Positions 1-7,227 of a stretch of 64,000 bases of DNA are shown one piece after another. This stretch comes from Aureimonas phyllosphaerae (GTDB lineage Bacteria; Pseudomonadota; Alphaproteobacteria; Rhizobiales; Rhizobiaceae). The position numbers were made by a program, and so were the translations under genes. A model generated the notes under the pieces. It was given only the letters and a program-made list of their open reading frames with translations. It made no database searches and had not been told where the DNA came from. Position 1 is the first letter of the stretch; each line of letters starts with the position of its first letter. The stretch is taken from positions 124,001-188,000 of the forward strand of contig NZ_FOOA01000004.1 of assembly GCF_900113065.1 (NCBI RefSeq). Direction: 5' to 3'.

Positions 1-137
1 AAGGCGTTGGTCAGCGTGCGCACCATCGGCTCCTGGCCGATCAGGTCGTCGAAGGAACGGGGACGATACTTACGCGCGAGGACCCGGTAGGGCGTCGCGG
101 CGGTCTGGGGATGGGGGTCCTCGGCCATCGGCTCCAT
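1..137 (-). CDS. dnaX: DNA polymerase III subunit gamma/tau, N-terminal fragment
   Basis: Clamp-loader subunit of the replicative polymerase. Only the first 45 or so residues lie in the window; the gene runs off the left edge. The visible part contains the stretch YRVLARKYRPRSFDDLIGQE, which is the hallmark N-terminus of bacterial DnaX, followed by a TLTNAF-type segment. The first in-frame ATG is at 137 and a second at 128 (MAEDP); either could be used. The SRP RNA gene lies upstream on the same strand, and SRP RNA next to dnaX is seen in other bacteria. The identification is strong although short. Confidence 0.93.
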   Translation of the reverse strand, partial: MEPMAEDPHPQTAATPYRVLARKYRPRSFDDLIGQEPMVRTLTNA

Positions 138-337
138 TCGAATGCGGGGCGCGGCGATCCGGGCCACCGGGCGCGCCGGCGCGACCCTACGCGGCTTTTC
201 GCTGAATGCAATCGGCGGGGAGCCCCGGAGAGTCGATGTCGCAGCGCCCAGGCGAAGGCTTGGAGACCTCGCAGCCGGGCGGCGCATCGCCTATGACAGG
301 CGAATCGCTATCAAGCACCGGAGACGGGACGAAGGGG

Positions 338-434
338 TGGGAGGCTGGCACGATGACCCGTGCCGGATTCGTTGGGGCTGCTTCCTTCCGGACCTGACCC
401 GGTTGGCGAGCGGCTCGTCCACCACCAACCTCCC
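338..434 (-). ncRNA. ffs: Signal recognition particle RNA (4.5S, small bacterial type)
   Basis: RNA scaffold that binds Ffh and targets nascent membrane proteins to FtsY. On the minus strand, positions 400-377 carry the conserved apical domain GTCAGGTCCGGAAGGAAGCAG, complete with the GGAA tetraloop and the asymmetric-loop AGCAG. The ends close a long helix: GGGAGGTTGG at 434-425 pairs with CCAGCCTCCC at 348-339. The length is about 97 nt, normal for the 4.5S class. The gene lies between dnaX (same strand, downstream) and the divergent HIT gene. The ends were inferred from helix closure and could be off by a few bases. Confidence 0.95.
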
Positions 435-440
435 GCAGTC

Positions 441-469
441 CATATCGTGGAGAACGCATCGAAATGCAA
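441..469 (-). promoter_or_regulatory. Probable sigma-70 promoter of the SRP RNA gene
   Basis: Minus-strand TTGCAT (469-464) and GATATG (446-441) are separated by 17 bp, and the inferred RNA 5' end at 434 lies 6 nt downstream of the -10 element. The -35 hexamer overlaps the ATG start codon (464-466) of the divergent HIT gene. Confidence 0.6.
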
Positions 470-883
470 GCCGAACCGTCCGCCTTCGTGCTCGATCCCC
501 GCCTGGAAGCGGACACGACACCGGTCTGCGATCTCGCGCTGTGCCGGCTCCTCCTGATGCGCGACGCGCGCTGGCCCTGGCTGATCCTCGTGCCGCAGCG
601 CGTCGGTCTTGTGGAGCTCTTCGATCTGGACGACGCCGACCGCGGGCAGCTCCTCGACGAGGCGAACGCGGTGGCCAGGGCGCTCGATGCCGCGACGCGC
701 CCGGAGAAAATCAACATCGGCGCCCTCGGCAACGTGGTGCGGCAGTTCCATCTGCATGTCGTCGCGCGCTCGTCCGGCGATCCCAACTGGCCAAGGCCGG
801 TCTGGGGCTTCGAGAGCGCCCTCCCCTATGGCTCCGGCGCCGACGAGGCGCTGATCCGCTCCGTCAAGCAAGGCCTCCGCTGA
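464..883 (+). CDS. HIT family protein (nucleotide hydrolase/transferase superfamily)
   Basis: A 139-residue histidine-triad protein. Members hydrolyse or transfer nucleotidyl groups through a nucleotide-His intermediate. The motif at residues 94-100 reads QFHLHVV, so the first His of the canonical HxHxHxx is Gln, while the middle His (96, the nucleophile position) and last His (98) are kept. The stop codon TGA (881-883) shares its A with the ATG of nudC, so the two are translationally coupled. The substrate cannot be deduced. The start at 464 is the first ATG after the divergent SRP RNA promoter. Confidence 0.88.
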   Translation: MQAEPSAFVLDPRLEADTTPVCDLALCRLLLMRDARWPWLILVPQRVGLVELFDLDDADRGQLLDEANAVARALDAATRPEKINIGALGNVVRQFHLHVVARSSGDPNWPRPVWGFESALPYGSGADEALIRSVKQGLR

Positions 884-1803
884 TGTCCGACGCCCCCATC
901 CGCCTCGGGTTTGCCGCCAACGCCCTGCGCCGCGACGGCGAGTTGCGGACCGACGCCTCGCTCGAGGAGGCGCTCGACCACCCGCAGGCGCGCGTCTATC
1001 TGGCCTCCAAGGGTCAGTGGCTGTGCCGCGGCGGCGACGCCCCCAATCCCGTCTTCACCGTCGCGGAGGCGCAGGCCATTCTCGGGTCCTCGCCGATCGA
1101 GATCCTTCTCGGCCACGACGACGCCGGCGTGCCGAGGCTGGTGGCCGGCATCGACGCGCTCGAGCCGCCGGAAGGGATCGCCCTTTGGGACCTGCGCACG
1201 CTCGGCATGCGCGAGCTTCTGCGGCCCGACATGGAAGGCGAACTCGCTCAGGGCGCTCATCTTCTGAACTGGCACGCCTCGGCCCGCTTCTGCGGCCGAT
1301 GCGGCACCCCGACCGTGTCTGAGGCCGCCGGTTTCCGCCGCCGCTGCACGGGCTGCGAGCATGTCGTGTTCCCCCGCACCGATCCCGTCTCGATCATGCT
1401 CGTGCACGACGGCGAGGGGCGCTGCGTGCTCGGTCGCCAGCCGCATTTTGCGCCGGGCATGTGGTCGTGCCTGGCCGGCTTCATCGAAGCCGGCGAGACG
1501 CTGGAGGATGCCGTGCGCCGCGAGACGCTGGAGGAAGCCGGCCTCGTGGTCGGCGCGGTGCGCTACCACTCCTCGCAGCCCTGGCCGTTCCCCGGCTCGC
1601 TGATGATCGGCTGCATGGCGGAGGCTCCGCAGGCGCCGATCACCTTCGATGCGGCCGAGCTCGAAGCCTGCCGCTGGTTCGACCGGACCGAGGTTCAGGC
1701 GATGCTGGAGCACCGGCATCCCGACGGCCTCGTCGCACCTGCCCGATTTGCGATCGCCCACCATCTTCTGGCTGCCTTCGCAAGCGGCAACGAGCTGCCT
1801 TGA
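883..1803 (+). CDS. nudC: NAD+ diphosphatase (NADH pyrophosphatase)
   Basis: Nudix hydrolase of 306 residues that splits NAD(H) into NMN(H) and AMP; family members also act on NAD-capped RNA. Seen directly: a four-cysteine zinc site (Cys137, 140, 155, 158) typical of NudC; a full Nudix box at 199-221 (GFIEAGETLEDAVRRETLEE core, with the REXXEE metal-binding glutamates); and the NudC signature SQPWPFPGS at 231-239. The N-terminal domain (1-130) is the usual variable region. The ATG overlaps the HIT stop by one base, which favours this start. Confidence in the family is very high. Confidence 0.96.
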   Translation: MSDAPIRLGFAANALRRDGELRTDASLEEALDHPQARVYLASKGQWLCRGGDAPNPVFTVAEAQAILGSSPIEILLGHDDAGVPRLVAGIDALEPPEGIALWDLRTLGMRELLRPDMEGELAQGAHLLNWHASARFCGRCGTPTVSEAAGFRRRCTGCEHVVFPRTDPVSIMLVHDGEGRCVLGRQPHFAPGMWSCLAGFIEAGETLEDAVRRETLEEAGLVVGAVRYHSSQPWPFPGSLMIGCMAEAPQAPITFDAAELEACRWFDRTEVQAMLEHRHPDGLVAPARFAIAHHLLAAFASGNELP

Positions 1804-1946
1804 ACCAAGGCATTAAGATTTCATGAACGACAAATTGGCTGAGTTATGCACGCGCTGCACAACAGACGTGCTAAACCTGCTCTCCTTTTAGGCACCTGCG
1901 AGGCGTATATCGGGGTCAACGAATTCTGTTGCTCCCCGAGGCTCCC

Positions 1947-2093
1947 ATGCTCAACTCCATTGCCAAGCGTTTTCAGTCCTTCCGCTCGCACCGCCGCACC
2001 GTCATCGAACTCAACAGCATGGACGACCGCATGCTGAGCGACATCGGCGTGATGCGCGGCGACATCGAGCGCATGGTTCGCATCGGTCGCTGA
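1947..2093 (+). CDS. DUF1127 domain-containing small protein
   Basis: A 48-residue protein beginning MLNSIAKRFQSFRSHRR. The C-terminal half has the DUF1127 pattern: an acidic/polar helix, then LxDIGVxRGDIERMV. Single-domain DUF1127 proteins are abundant in alphaproteobacteria; some are linked to RNA turnover or to phosphate and carbon metabolism, but no specific role can be assigned here. The gene stands alone between nudC and a strong terminator, consistent with its own short transcript. A 143-bp gap upstream would hold its promoter; I could not pick one convincingly. Confidence 0.88.
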   Translation: MLNSIAKRFQSFRSHRRTVIELNSMDDRMLSDIGVMRGDIERMVRIGR

Positions 2094-2116
2094 ACCGAGA
2101 CACCGCACCGAACATG

Positions 2117-2146
2117 AAAAAGGCCCCGCTCTGGCGGGGCCTTTTT
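2117..2146 (+). terminator. Rho-independent terminator after the DUF1127 gene
   Basis: Perfect stem AAAAAGGCCCCGC / GCGGGGCCTTTTT with a TCTG loop, followed by more T residues on the plus strand. The A-rich left arm gives a U-run on the minus strand too, so it could also end the convergent kdsB-pheA transcript. Confidence 0.93.
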
Positions 2147-2156
2147 CGTTGGCGCC

Positions 2157-3755
2157 CTACTCCGCGGCGCCGGGATGCGTCGGTCGGTCGGGCGAGGCGG
2201 GATAGACGCCCATGATCGAGACGCGCTTGGAGAAGAAGCGCAACTCGTCAAGCGCGCGGGCGACGCCGGGGTCGTTCGGATGCCCCTCGATATCGGCGAA
2301 GAACTGCGTCGCCACGAACTTGCCCTCCAGCTGGTAGCTCTCGAGCTTGGTCATGTTGATGCCGTTGGTGGCAAAGCCTCCGAGCGCCTTGTAGAGCGCG
2401 GCCGGCAGGTTGCGCACCTCGAAGACGAAGGTCGTCACCACCATCTCGCCGGACCGCGGCGCCCAGAGATCCTCGCCGCGGCCCGGCCGCGACAGGACCA
2501 CGAAACGCGTCGTGTTGTGCTCGGCGTCCTCGACGTTCTCGGCGAGGATGTCGAGCCCGTAGAGCTCGGCGGCCAGCCGGGGCGCCAGCGCTGCGACGTC
2601 GCGTTCCGCCATCTGCGAGATGATGCGCGCCGCACCCGCCGTATCGCCGGAGATGACCGGCTTCCAGCCGTTGCGCCGGAGGATCCCGCGGCACTGGCCG
2701 AGCGCGTGGATGTGGCTGTGCACCTCGCGGATGTCGGCAAGGCCCGTGCCGGGCTTGGCCATCAGCTGGAAGCGGATCGGCAGGAAGAACTCGCCGACGA
2801 TCTGGAGGCCCGACACCGGCAGGAGGTGGTGGATGTCGGCGACGCGGCCGGCGATCGTGTTCTCGATCGGGATCATCGCAAGGTCCGCCTCGCCGCGCGT
2901 CACGGCGGCGAGCGCATCCTCGAAGGTCGGGCACGGCAGCGGCTCGAGGCCGGGATACATCGTCCGGCAGGCGGTGTCGGAGTTGGCACCCGGCTCGCCC
3001 TGGAACGAGATCCGGTTCGAGCGCGTCGCCGGCTCGAAGAAGCGGCGGGCTTCCTCCAGCTGGTGGGGCATGTCGACGCCGAGCGGCACGGCCTCGACGA
3101 TCTCCGCGTCGATCCGCATGCCGGCCTCGAGCGCGCGCAGCTGCTCGAGCTTCTCGCGCGTCTCCAGCGGCGACGGCGGCAGCGCCACGAAGCGCGCGAG
3201 CGCCGTGCGGCGATAGGCGTAGATGCCGACATGGTGATAGAGCGGCCCGTCGCCCGTCGGGGCGGTCGCGCGCGTGAAGTAGAGCGCGTTCAGCCGGTTC
3301 TCGGCGAGCGGCGTGCCGATCAGCTTGACGACGCTCGGGTCGGCCCGGTCGGCGGGGTTCTCGATCTCGACGGCAACGGTCGCGATCTCGCAGGCGGGAT
3401 CGGCGAAGGGGCGCAGCACGGCCCGGATCGTCTCCGGCTCGATCGTCGGCAGGTCGCCCTGCAGGTTGATGATCGTCTCCACCTCGCCCGCGGGATCGAG
3501 AGCTTCCAGCGCCTCGAAGATGCGGTCGGAGCCGGACTGGTGGTGCGAGCCCGTCATCACCGCATCGAAACCCGCAGCCGTGACCGCATCGCGAATCGCC
3601 GCGTCGTCGCACGCCACCACGACGCGACCGATACCGGCATCGCGGGCCCGCTCGGCCACGCGCACGATCATCGGACGTCCGCCGATGTCGGCCAGGGGCT
3701 TCATGGGAAGCCGGGTCGAGGCCAGCCGGGACGGGATCAGGATCAGGGTGGACAT
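2157..3755 (-). CDS. kdsB-pheA: KdsB-PheA fusion: CMP-KDO synthetase joined to prephenate dehydratase
   Basis: One uninterrupted 532-residue frame holds two enzymes. Residues 1-240 are 3-deoxy-manno-octulosonate cytidylyltransferase (lipid A/LPS core synthesis): [15 protein letters not shown] start, LQGDLP near 98-103, [14 protein letters not shown] end. Residues 247-532 are prephenate dehydratase (phenylalanine synthesis): [14 protein letters not shown] start, catalytic TRF at 416-418, then an ACT domain (from about 441) with the effector-site region [21 protein letters not shown]. The linker is only about six residues, with no stop. In related genomes kdsB and pheA are separate neighbours as I know them. 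An internal ATG (codon 229, at 3069-3071) could still give a separate PheA. Divergent from cycM. Confidence 0.93.
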   Translation of the reverse strand: MSTLILIPSRLASTRLPMKPLADIGGRPMIVRVAERARDAGIGRVVVACDDAAIRDAVTAAGFDAVMTGSHHQSGSDRIFEALEALDPAGEVETIINLQGDLPTIEPETIRAVLRPFADPACEIATVAVEIENPADRADPSVVKLIGTPLAENRLNALYFTRATAPTGDGPLYHHVGIYAYRRTALARFVALPPSPLETREKLEQLRALEAGMRIDAEIVEAVPLGVDMPHQLEEARRFFEPATRSNRISFQGEPGANSDTACRTMYPGLEPLPCPTFEDALAAVTRGEADLAMIPIENTIAGRVADIHHLLPVSGLQIVGEFFLPIRFQLMAKPGTGLADIREVHSHIHALGQCRGILRRNGWKPVISGDTAGAARIISQMAERDVAALAPRLAAELYGLDILAENVEDAEHNTTRFVVLSRPGRGEDLWAPRSGEMVVTTFVFEVRNLPAALYKALGGFATNGINMTKLESYQLEGKFVATQFFADIEGHPNDPGVARALDELRFFSKRVSIMGVYPASPDRPTHPGAAE

Positions 3756-3820
3756 GGGTCGGGACTCTGGTGCGGCCGCAGGAAATTTAGGCGAAGCTGT
3801 GACAGGAGGGCGCTTGATCG

Positions 3821-3834
3821 ATTCCGATCGGAAT
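3821..3834. promoter_or_regulatory. Perfect 14-bp palindrome in the kdsB/cycM divergent region
   Basis: ATTCCGATCGGAAT is self-complementary over all 14 bases. It lies 66 bp upstream of the kdsB start and 134 bp upstream of the cycM start, a plausible place for a dimeric regulator. No known consensus is recognised, so function is inference. Confidence 0.3.
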
Positions 3835-3967
3835 GTCAGAACGCTTCCAATTGACGGGCTTGAGCCAGGCTGCCGGGAACCGGCGGGCCGCGCTCCGTGT
3901 CCGTGGAACGTCGAAAGCGCGTGTCGTCGGCCCCTTGCGCCGGCTGCAGAGGGAGCCGCCCTTTATC

Positions 3968-5020
3968 ATGAATTCGTTCGAGGCCAACAAGATCTTCGGT
4001 GCCCTCCTCGGCACCGTGTTCGTTCTGTTCGGCGGCAGCCTTCTGGCCGAAGGCATCTTCCATGCCGAGGCGCCCGAGCAGCCCGGCTTCGCGATCGCCG
4101 TGCCCGATGCTCCCGCCGGCGGGGGCGCCGCGCCAGCAGCCAACGAGGTGACGCCGGTCGGCCAGCTGATGCAGAACGCCAATGCCGAGGCGGGCGCCGC
4201 GATCTTCAAGCGCTGCCAGGCGTGCCATTCCGGCGAGAAGGGCGGACCCAACAAGGTCGGTCCCGATCTGTGGGACGTCGTGAACCGCCCGATCGCCTCG
4301 CACGAGGGCTTCAGCTACTCGGCCGCGATGACCGAGTTCTCGCAGGGCAAGACGGTGGTCTGGGACTGGGATCACCTCAACCACTTCCTGCATGGGCCCA
4401 AGCAGTACATCAAGGGCACGGCGATGGGCTTTGCCGGCATCGCGAAGGACCAGGAGCGCGCCGACCTCCTCGCCTATCTCGGCACCCTGTCGGACAACCC
4501 GCCCGCACCGCCCGCACCGGACGCCGGCGCGCCGGCCGGCGGTGAAGCGGCGGCGGCTCCGGCCGAGACCGCCCCGAACGCCACGACCAACACCAACGCC
4601 CTGCCGAACGACGCGGTGACGCAGCCCCAGGGCGCCGGCACGACCGACCAGACCACCGGCGCAGCGCCGACCGCGCCGGCGTCCGGCACGGTTCCGGCCA
4701 CCGGCACCAACGCCGAGAACCGCCCCGCCGGCGCGCCCGTGCCGCCGACCGAGCCCGGACAGGCCGCGCCCTCGCAGCCCGGCACGCAGGCTCCGCAGGA
4801 GAACCCGGCGCCTTCCACCCCTCCCGCCGCGGCACCGGCTGCGCCCGCTCCGGCCGAGCCCGCAGCTCCGGCGCCTGCCGCGCCCGCTCCGGCGCCCCCC
4901 GCCGCCCCGGCTCCGGCGCCGGCAGCTCCGGCTCCAGCCACTCCGGTCGCTCCGGTCGCTCCGGTCGCTCCGGTCGCTCCGGCGAACAACGCGGCTCCCG
5001 CGCCGGCACCGGCCCAGTAA
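3968..5020 (+). CDS. cycM: Membrane-anchored c-type cytochrome with long Pro/Ala tail
   Basis: CycM-type cytochrome c that carries electrons at the periplasmic face toward terminal oxidase. The protein has 350 residues from the ATG at 3968, the only start placing a hydrophobic anchor (about 10-27) at the N-terminus. Haem attachment is CQACH (Cys83, Cys86, His87); the distal ligand is Met153 in KGTAMGF. The globular domain ends near 176. Residues 178-350 are an unusual low-complexity tail of Ala, Pro, Thr and Gly, ending in repeated PVA units. CycM proteins I know of lack so long a tail. Frame and codon use continue unchanged through the tail and end at a terminator, so I accept it as coding. 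Confidence 0.9.
   Translation: MNSFEANKIFGALLGTVFVLFGGSLLAEGIFHAEAPEQPGFAIAVPDAPAGGGAAPAANEVTPVGQLMQNANAEAGAAIFKRCQACHSGEKGGPNKVGPDLWDVVNRPIASHEGFSYSAAMTEFSQGKTVVWDWDHLNHFLHGPKQYIKGTAMGFAGIAKDQERADLLAYLGTLSDNPPAPPAPDAGAPAGGEAAAAPAETAPNATTNTNALPNDAVTQPQGAGTTDQTTGAAPTAPASGTVPATGTNAENRPAGAPVPPTEPGQAAPSQPGTQAPQENPAPSTPPAAAPAAPAPAEPAAPAPAAPAPAPPAAPAPAPAAPAPATPVAPVAPVAPVAPANNAAPAPAPAQ
4941..4982 (+). repeat. 9-bp tandem repeat in the cytochrome tail
   Basis: CTCCGGTCG repeated 4.7 times, encoding APV units. Being a multiple of three, copy-number changes would keep frame and alter only tail length. Confidence 0.95.
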
Positions 5021-5046
5021 GGCCGTCCAAGACCGCAACCCTTCAT

Positions 5047-5074
5047 GAAAGCCGGGCCGCAAGGTCCGGCTTTC
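5047..5074 (+). terminator. Rho-independent terminator after cycM
   Basis: Stem GAAAGCCGGGCC / GGTCCGGCTTTC with a GCAA loop and one G-U pair, followed by a short T-containing stretch (CGTCGTT). It lies 27 nt after the cytochrome stop codon. Confidence 0.75.
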
Positions 5075-5225
5075 GTCGTTCCGGGCCCTGCGAACGCGGC
5101 CGGCTCTCTGGACAGGGGCGAGGTGAAGCTTACACTTTCGTCACCACGGCCTTTTGCCCGAGGAAGGCCACAAAGCTCGGGCGGGGTCCGGGCATCCGGT
5201 GCGCGCGCCGCGCCGGCCCTGCCAG

Positions 5226-7217
5226 ATGGAGATCGATTTGCCGCCAGTCTCGCGCGCCCTGACCGCCCTGACCCTGACCGCTCTCCTGGCCGTCGGCATT
5301 CCGTTCGCAGCGGCGCAGGACCAAACCGCCCCAGCCGCTCCCGCTGGCGCGGCGGCACCGGCCGGGATGGAAGCGGGGGAATGGCGCAGCTGGTCGTCGC
5401 TGATCCGGCCCTCGAAATACGGCAACGACTTCCGGCACTATGATTTCGTGAACCCGGATGCCCCGAAGGGCGGCCGCCTCAATCTGCAGGCGGCGGGCAC
5501 GTTCGACAGCTTCAATCCGTTCCCCGTGCGCGGCACGCCAGCTGCGGGCTTTGCCGCATTCGGCGGCGGCATCGCCTACGATACCCTGATGGATCAGGCA
5601 CTGGACGAGCCGGGCGTCAGCCACGGGCTGATCGCCGAGGCGATGCGCTATCCCGCCGACTTCTCGTCCGTGACCTTCCGCCTCGACCCGGCAGCCAAGT
5701 TCCACGACGGCCAGCCGATCACCGCCGAGGATGTCGTCTGGACCTTCCAGACCGTGACGCGGCTGTCGCCCCTCTATGCCAACTACTATCACAACGTGAC
5801 GGGCGCCGAGGTCACCGGCGAGCGCGAGGTGACCTTCCGCTTCAACCAGACGGGAAACCGCGAACTGCCCAACATCATGGGCGATCTCGTGGTGCTGCCC
5901 AAGCATTTCTGGGAGGGCACGGACGCGCAGGGCGCCAAGCGCGACATCGACAATCCGACGCTGGAGATCCCCGTCGGCTCCGGCCCCTATCGCGTGAAGG
6001 CCTACCAGCCGGGCTCGACCATCACCTGGGAGCGGGTGCCGGACTACTGGGCCGCATCCAAAGGCCCTCGCGTCGGGCGCTATAACTACGACGAGATCCG
6101 CTACACCTACTTCCGCGACCAGAGCGCGGGCTGGGAAGCCTTCAAGCGCGGGGGCTTTGCCGACTACCGCTCCGAGAACAGCGCCGGTCGCTGGGCGCAG
6201 GGCTACGACTTTCCCGCCTTTCGCGACGGCCGGGTGAAGAAGGAGGCCTTCCCGTCCGAGACCGGCGAGCCGATGCAGGGCTTCGTGATGAACACGCGGC
6301 GCGACAAGTTCGCCGACCCGCGCACGCGCCAGGCCCTGACGCTCGTCTACAATTTCGAGGAGATGAACCGGTCGCTGTTCTACGGCCAGTACAAGCGCAC
6401 CACGAGCTACTTCCAGGGCACCGAGCTCGCCTCGTCGGGCCTGCCGAGCGAGGCGGAGCTGAAGATCCTCGAGCCGCTGCGCGGCGAGGTCCCGCCCGAG
6501 GTCTTCACGACGCCCTTCACGCTGCCGGACTATTCGGACCCGGCCGCCGAGCGCACGTATCTCCGGCAGGCCTTCGAGCTCCTGACGCAGGCCGGCTGGA
6601 AGCGACAGGGCTCGCAGCTGGTGAATGCCAAGGGCGAACCGTTCCGGATCGAGTTCCTGGCGGCCGACCCCTCGTCGAGCCGCGTCATCGACCCGTTCGC
6701 CAACCAGCTGAAGCGCCTGGGCATCGAGACCTCGACGCGCATCGTCGACGCCTCGCAGTATCAGGCGCTGACCAACAATTTCGAGTACGACATCGTCACC
6801 GACGTGATGGCGCAGTCGCTCTCGCCGGGCAACGAGCAGCGCGACTTCTGGTCGAGCGCGGCGGCGAACCAGCCGGGCAGCCGCAACGCGGCCGGCATCC
6901 GCAATCCTGCGGTGGACGCGATCATCGAGAAGATCATCTACGCGCCCGACCGCGACAGCCTCGTCGCCGCGACCCATGCGCTCGACCGGGTGCTGCTCTG
7001 GAACTTCTACGTCGTGCCGCAGTACCACAACCCGTCGATCTGGCTGGCCTGGTGGGACAAGTTCGGCATGCCCGCGACGCGCCCGGCCTATGCGGGCATC
7101 GATCCCTTCTCGTGGTGGGTGAAAGGCGAGGTCGCCGTGAACACGCCGGAGGACCAGGCGGCCGCGGGCGCGCCCGACCCGGCTACCGCCCCTGCCATTC
7201 CGCCGCAGCGGCCGTGA
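5226..7217 (+). CDS. yejA: ABC transporter extracellular solute-binding protein, YejA family (first copy)
   Basis: SBP_bac_5-type periplasmic receptor for oligopeptide import, 663 residues from the ATG at 5226. The start leaves a Sec signal peptide (hydrophobic LTALTLTALLAVGIPFAAA, cut near AQD). An upstream in-frame ATG at 5154 would add 24 residues before the signal, so 5226 is preferred. Family signs: HYDFVNPDAPKGG near the N-terminus, the FDSFNPF segment, and a WYxxD-type Trp/Tyr-rich C-terminus (LAWWDKFGMPATRPAYAG). The last 30 residues are Ala/Pro-rich. First gene of a Yej-type operon; 10 bp from the next gene, a second binding protein. Confidence 0.92.
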   Translation: MEIDLPPVSRALTALTLTALLAVGIPFAAAQDQTAPAAPAGAAAPAGMEAGEWRSWSSLIRPSKYGNDFRHYDFVNPDAPKGGRLNLQAAGTFDSFNPFPVRGTPAAGFAAFGGGIAYDTLMDQALDEPGVSHGLIAEAMRYPADFSSVTFRLDPAAKFHDGQPITAEDVVWTFQTVTRLSPLYANYYHNVTGAEVTGEREVTFRFNQTGNRELPNIMGDLVVLPKHFWEGTDAQGAKRDIDNPTLEIPVGSGPYRVKAYQPGSTITWERVPDYWAASKGPRVGRYNYDEIRYTYFRDQSAGWEAFKRGGFADYRSENSAGRWAQGYDFPAFRDGRVKKEAFPSETGEPMQGFVMNTRRDKFADPRTRQALTLVYNFEEMNRSLFYGQYKRTTSYFQGTELASSGLPSEAELKILEPLRGEVPPEVFTTPFTLPDYSDPAAERTYLRQAFELLTQAGWKRQGSQLVNAKGEPFRIEFLAADPSSSRVIDPFANQLKRLGIETSTRIVDASQYQALTNNFEYDIVTDVMAQSLSPGNEQRDFWSSAAANQPGSRNAAGIRNPAVDAIIEKIIYAPDRDSLVAATHALDRVLLWNFYVVPQYHNPSIWLAWWDKFGMPATRPAYAGIDPFSWWVKGEVAVNTPEDQAAAGAPDPATAPAIPPQRP

Positions 7218-7227
7218 GGCGCGGCGC

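Noticed and set aside
2175-3854. A 559-codon plus-strand open frame
   Set aside because: Antisense to kdsB-pheA, whose two enzymes have intact catalytic motifs.
3833-3967. Upstream extension of the cytochrome frame
   Set aside because: The added 45 residues are basic and would place the membrane anchor internally; the ATG at 3968 gives the normal N-terminal anchor.
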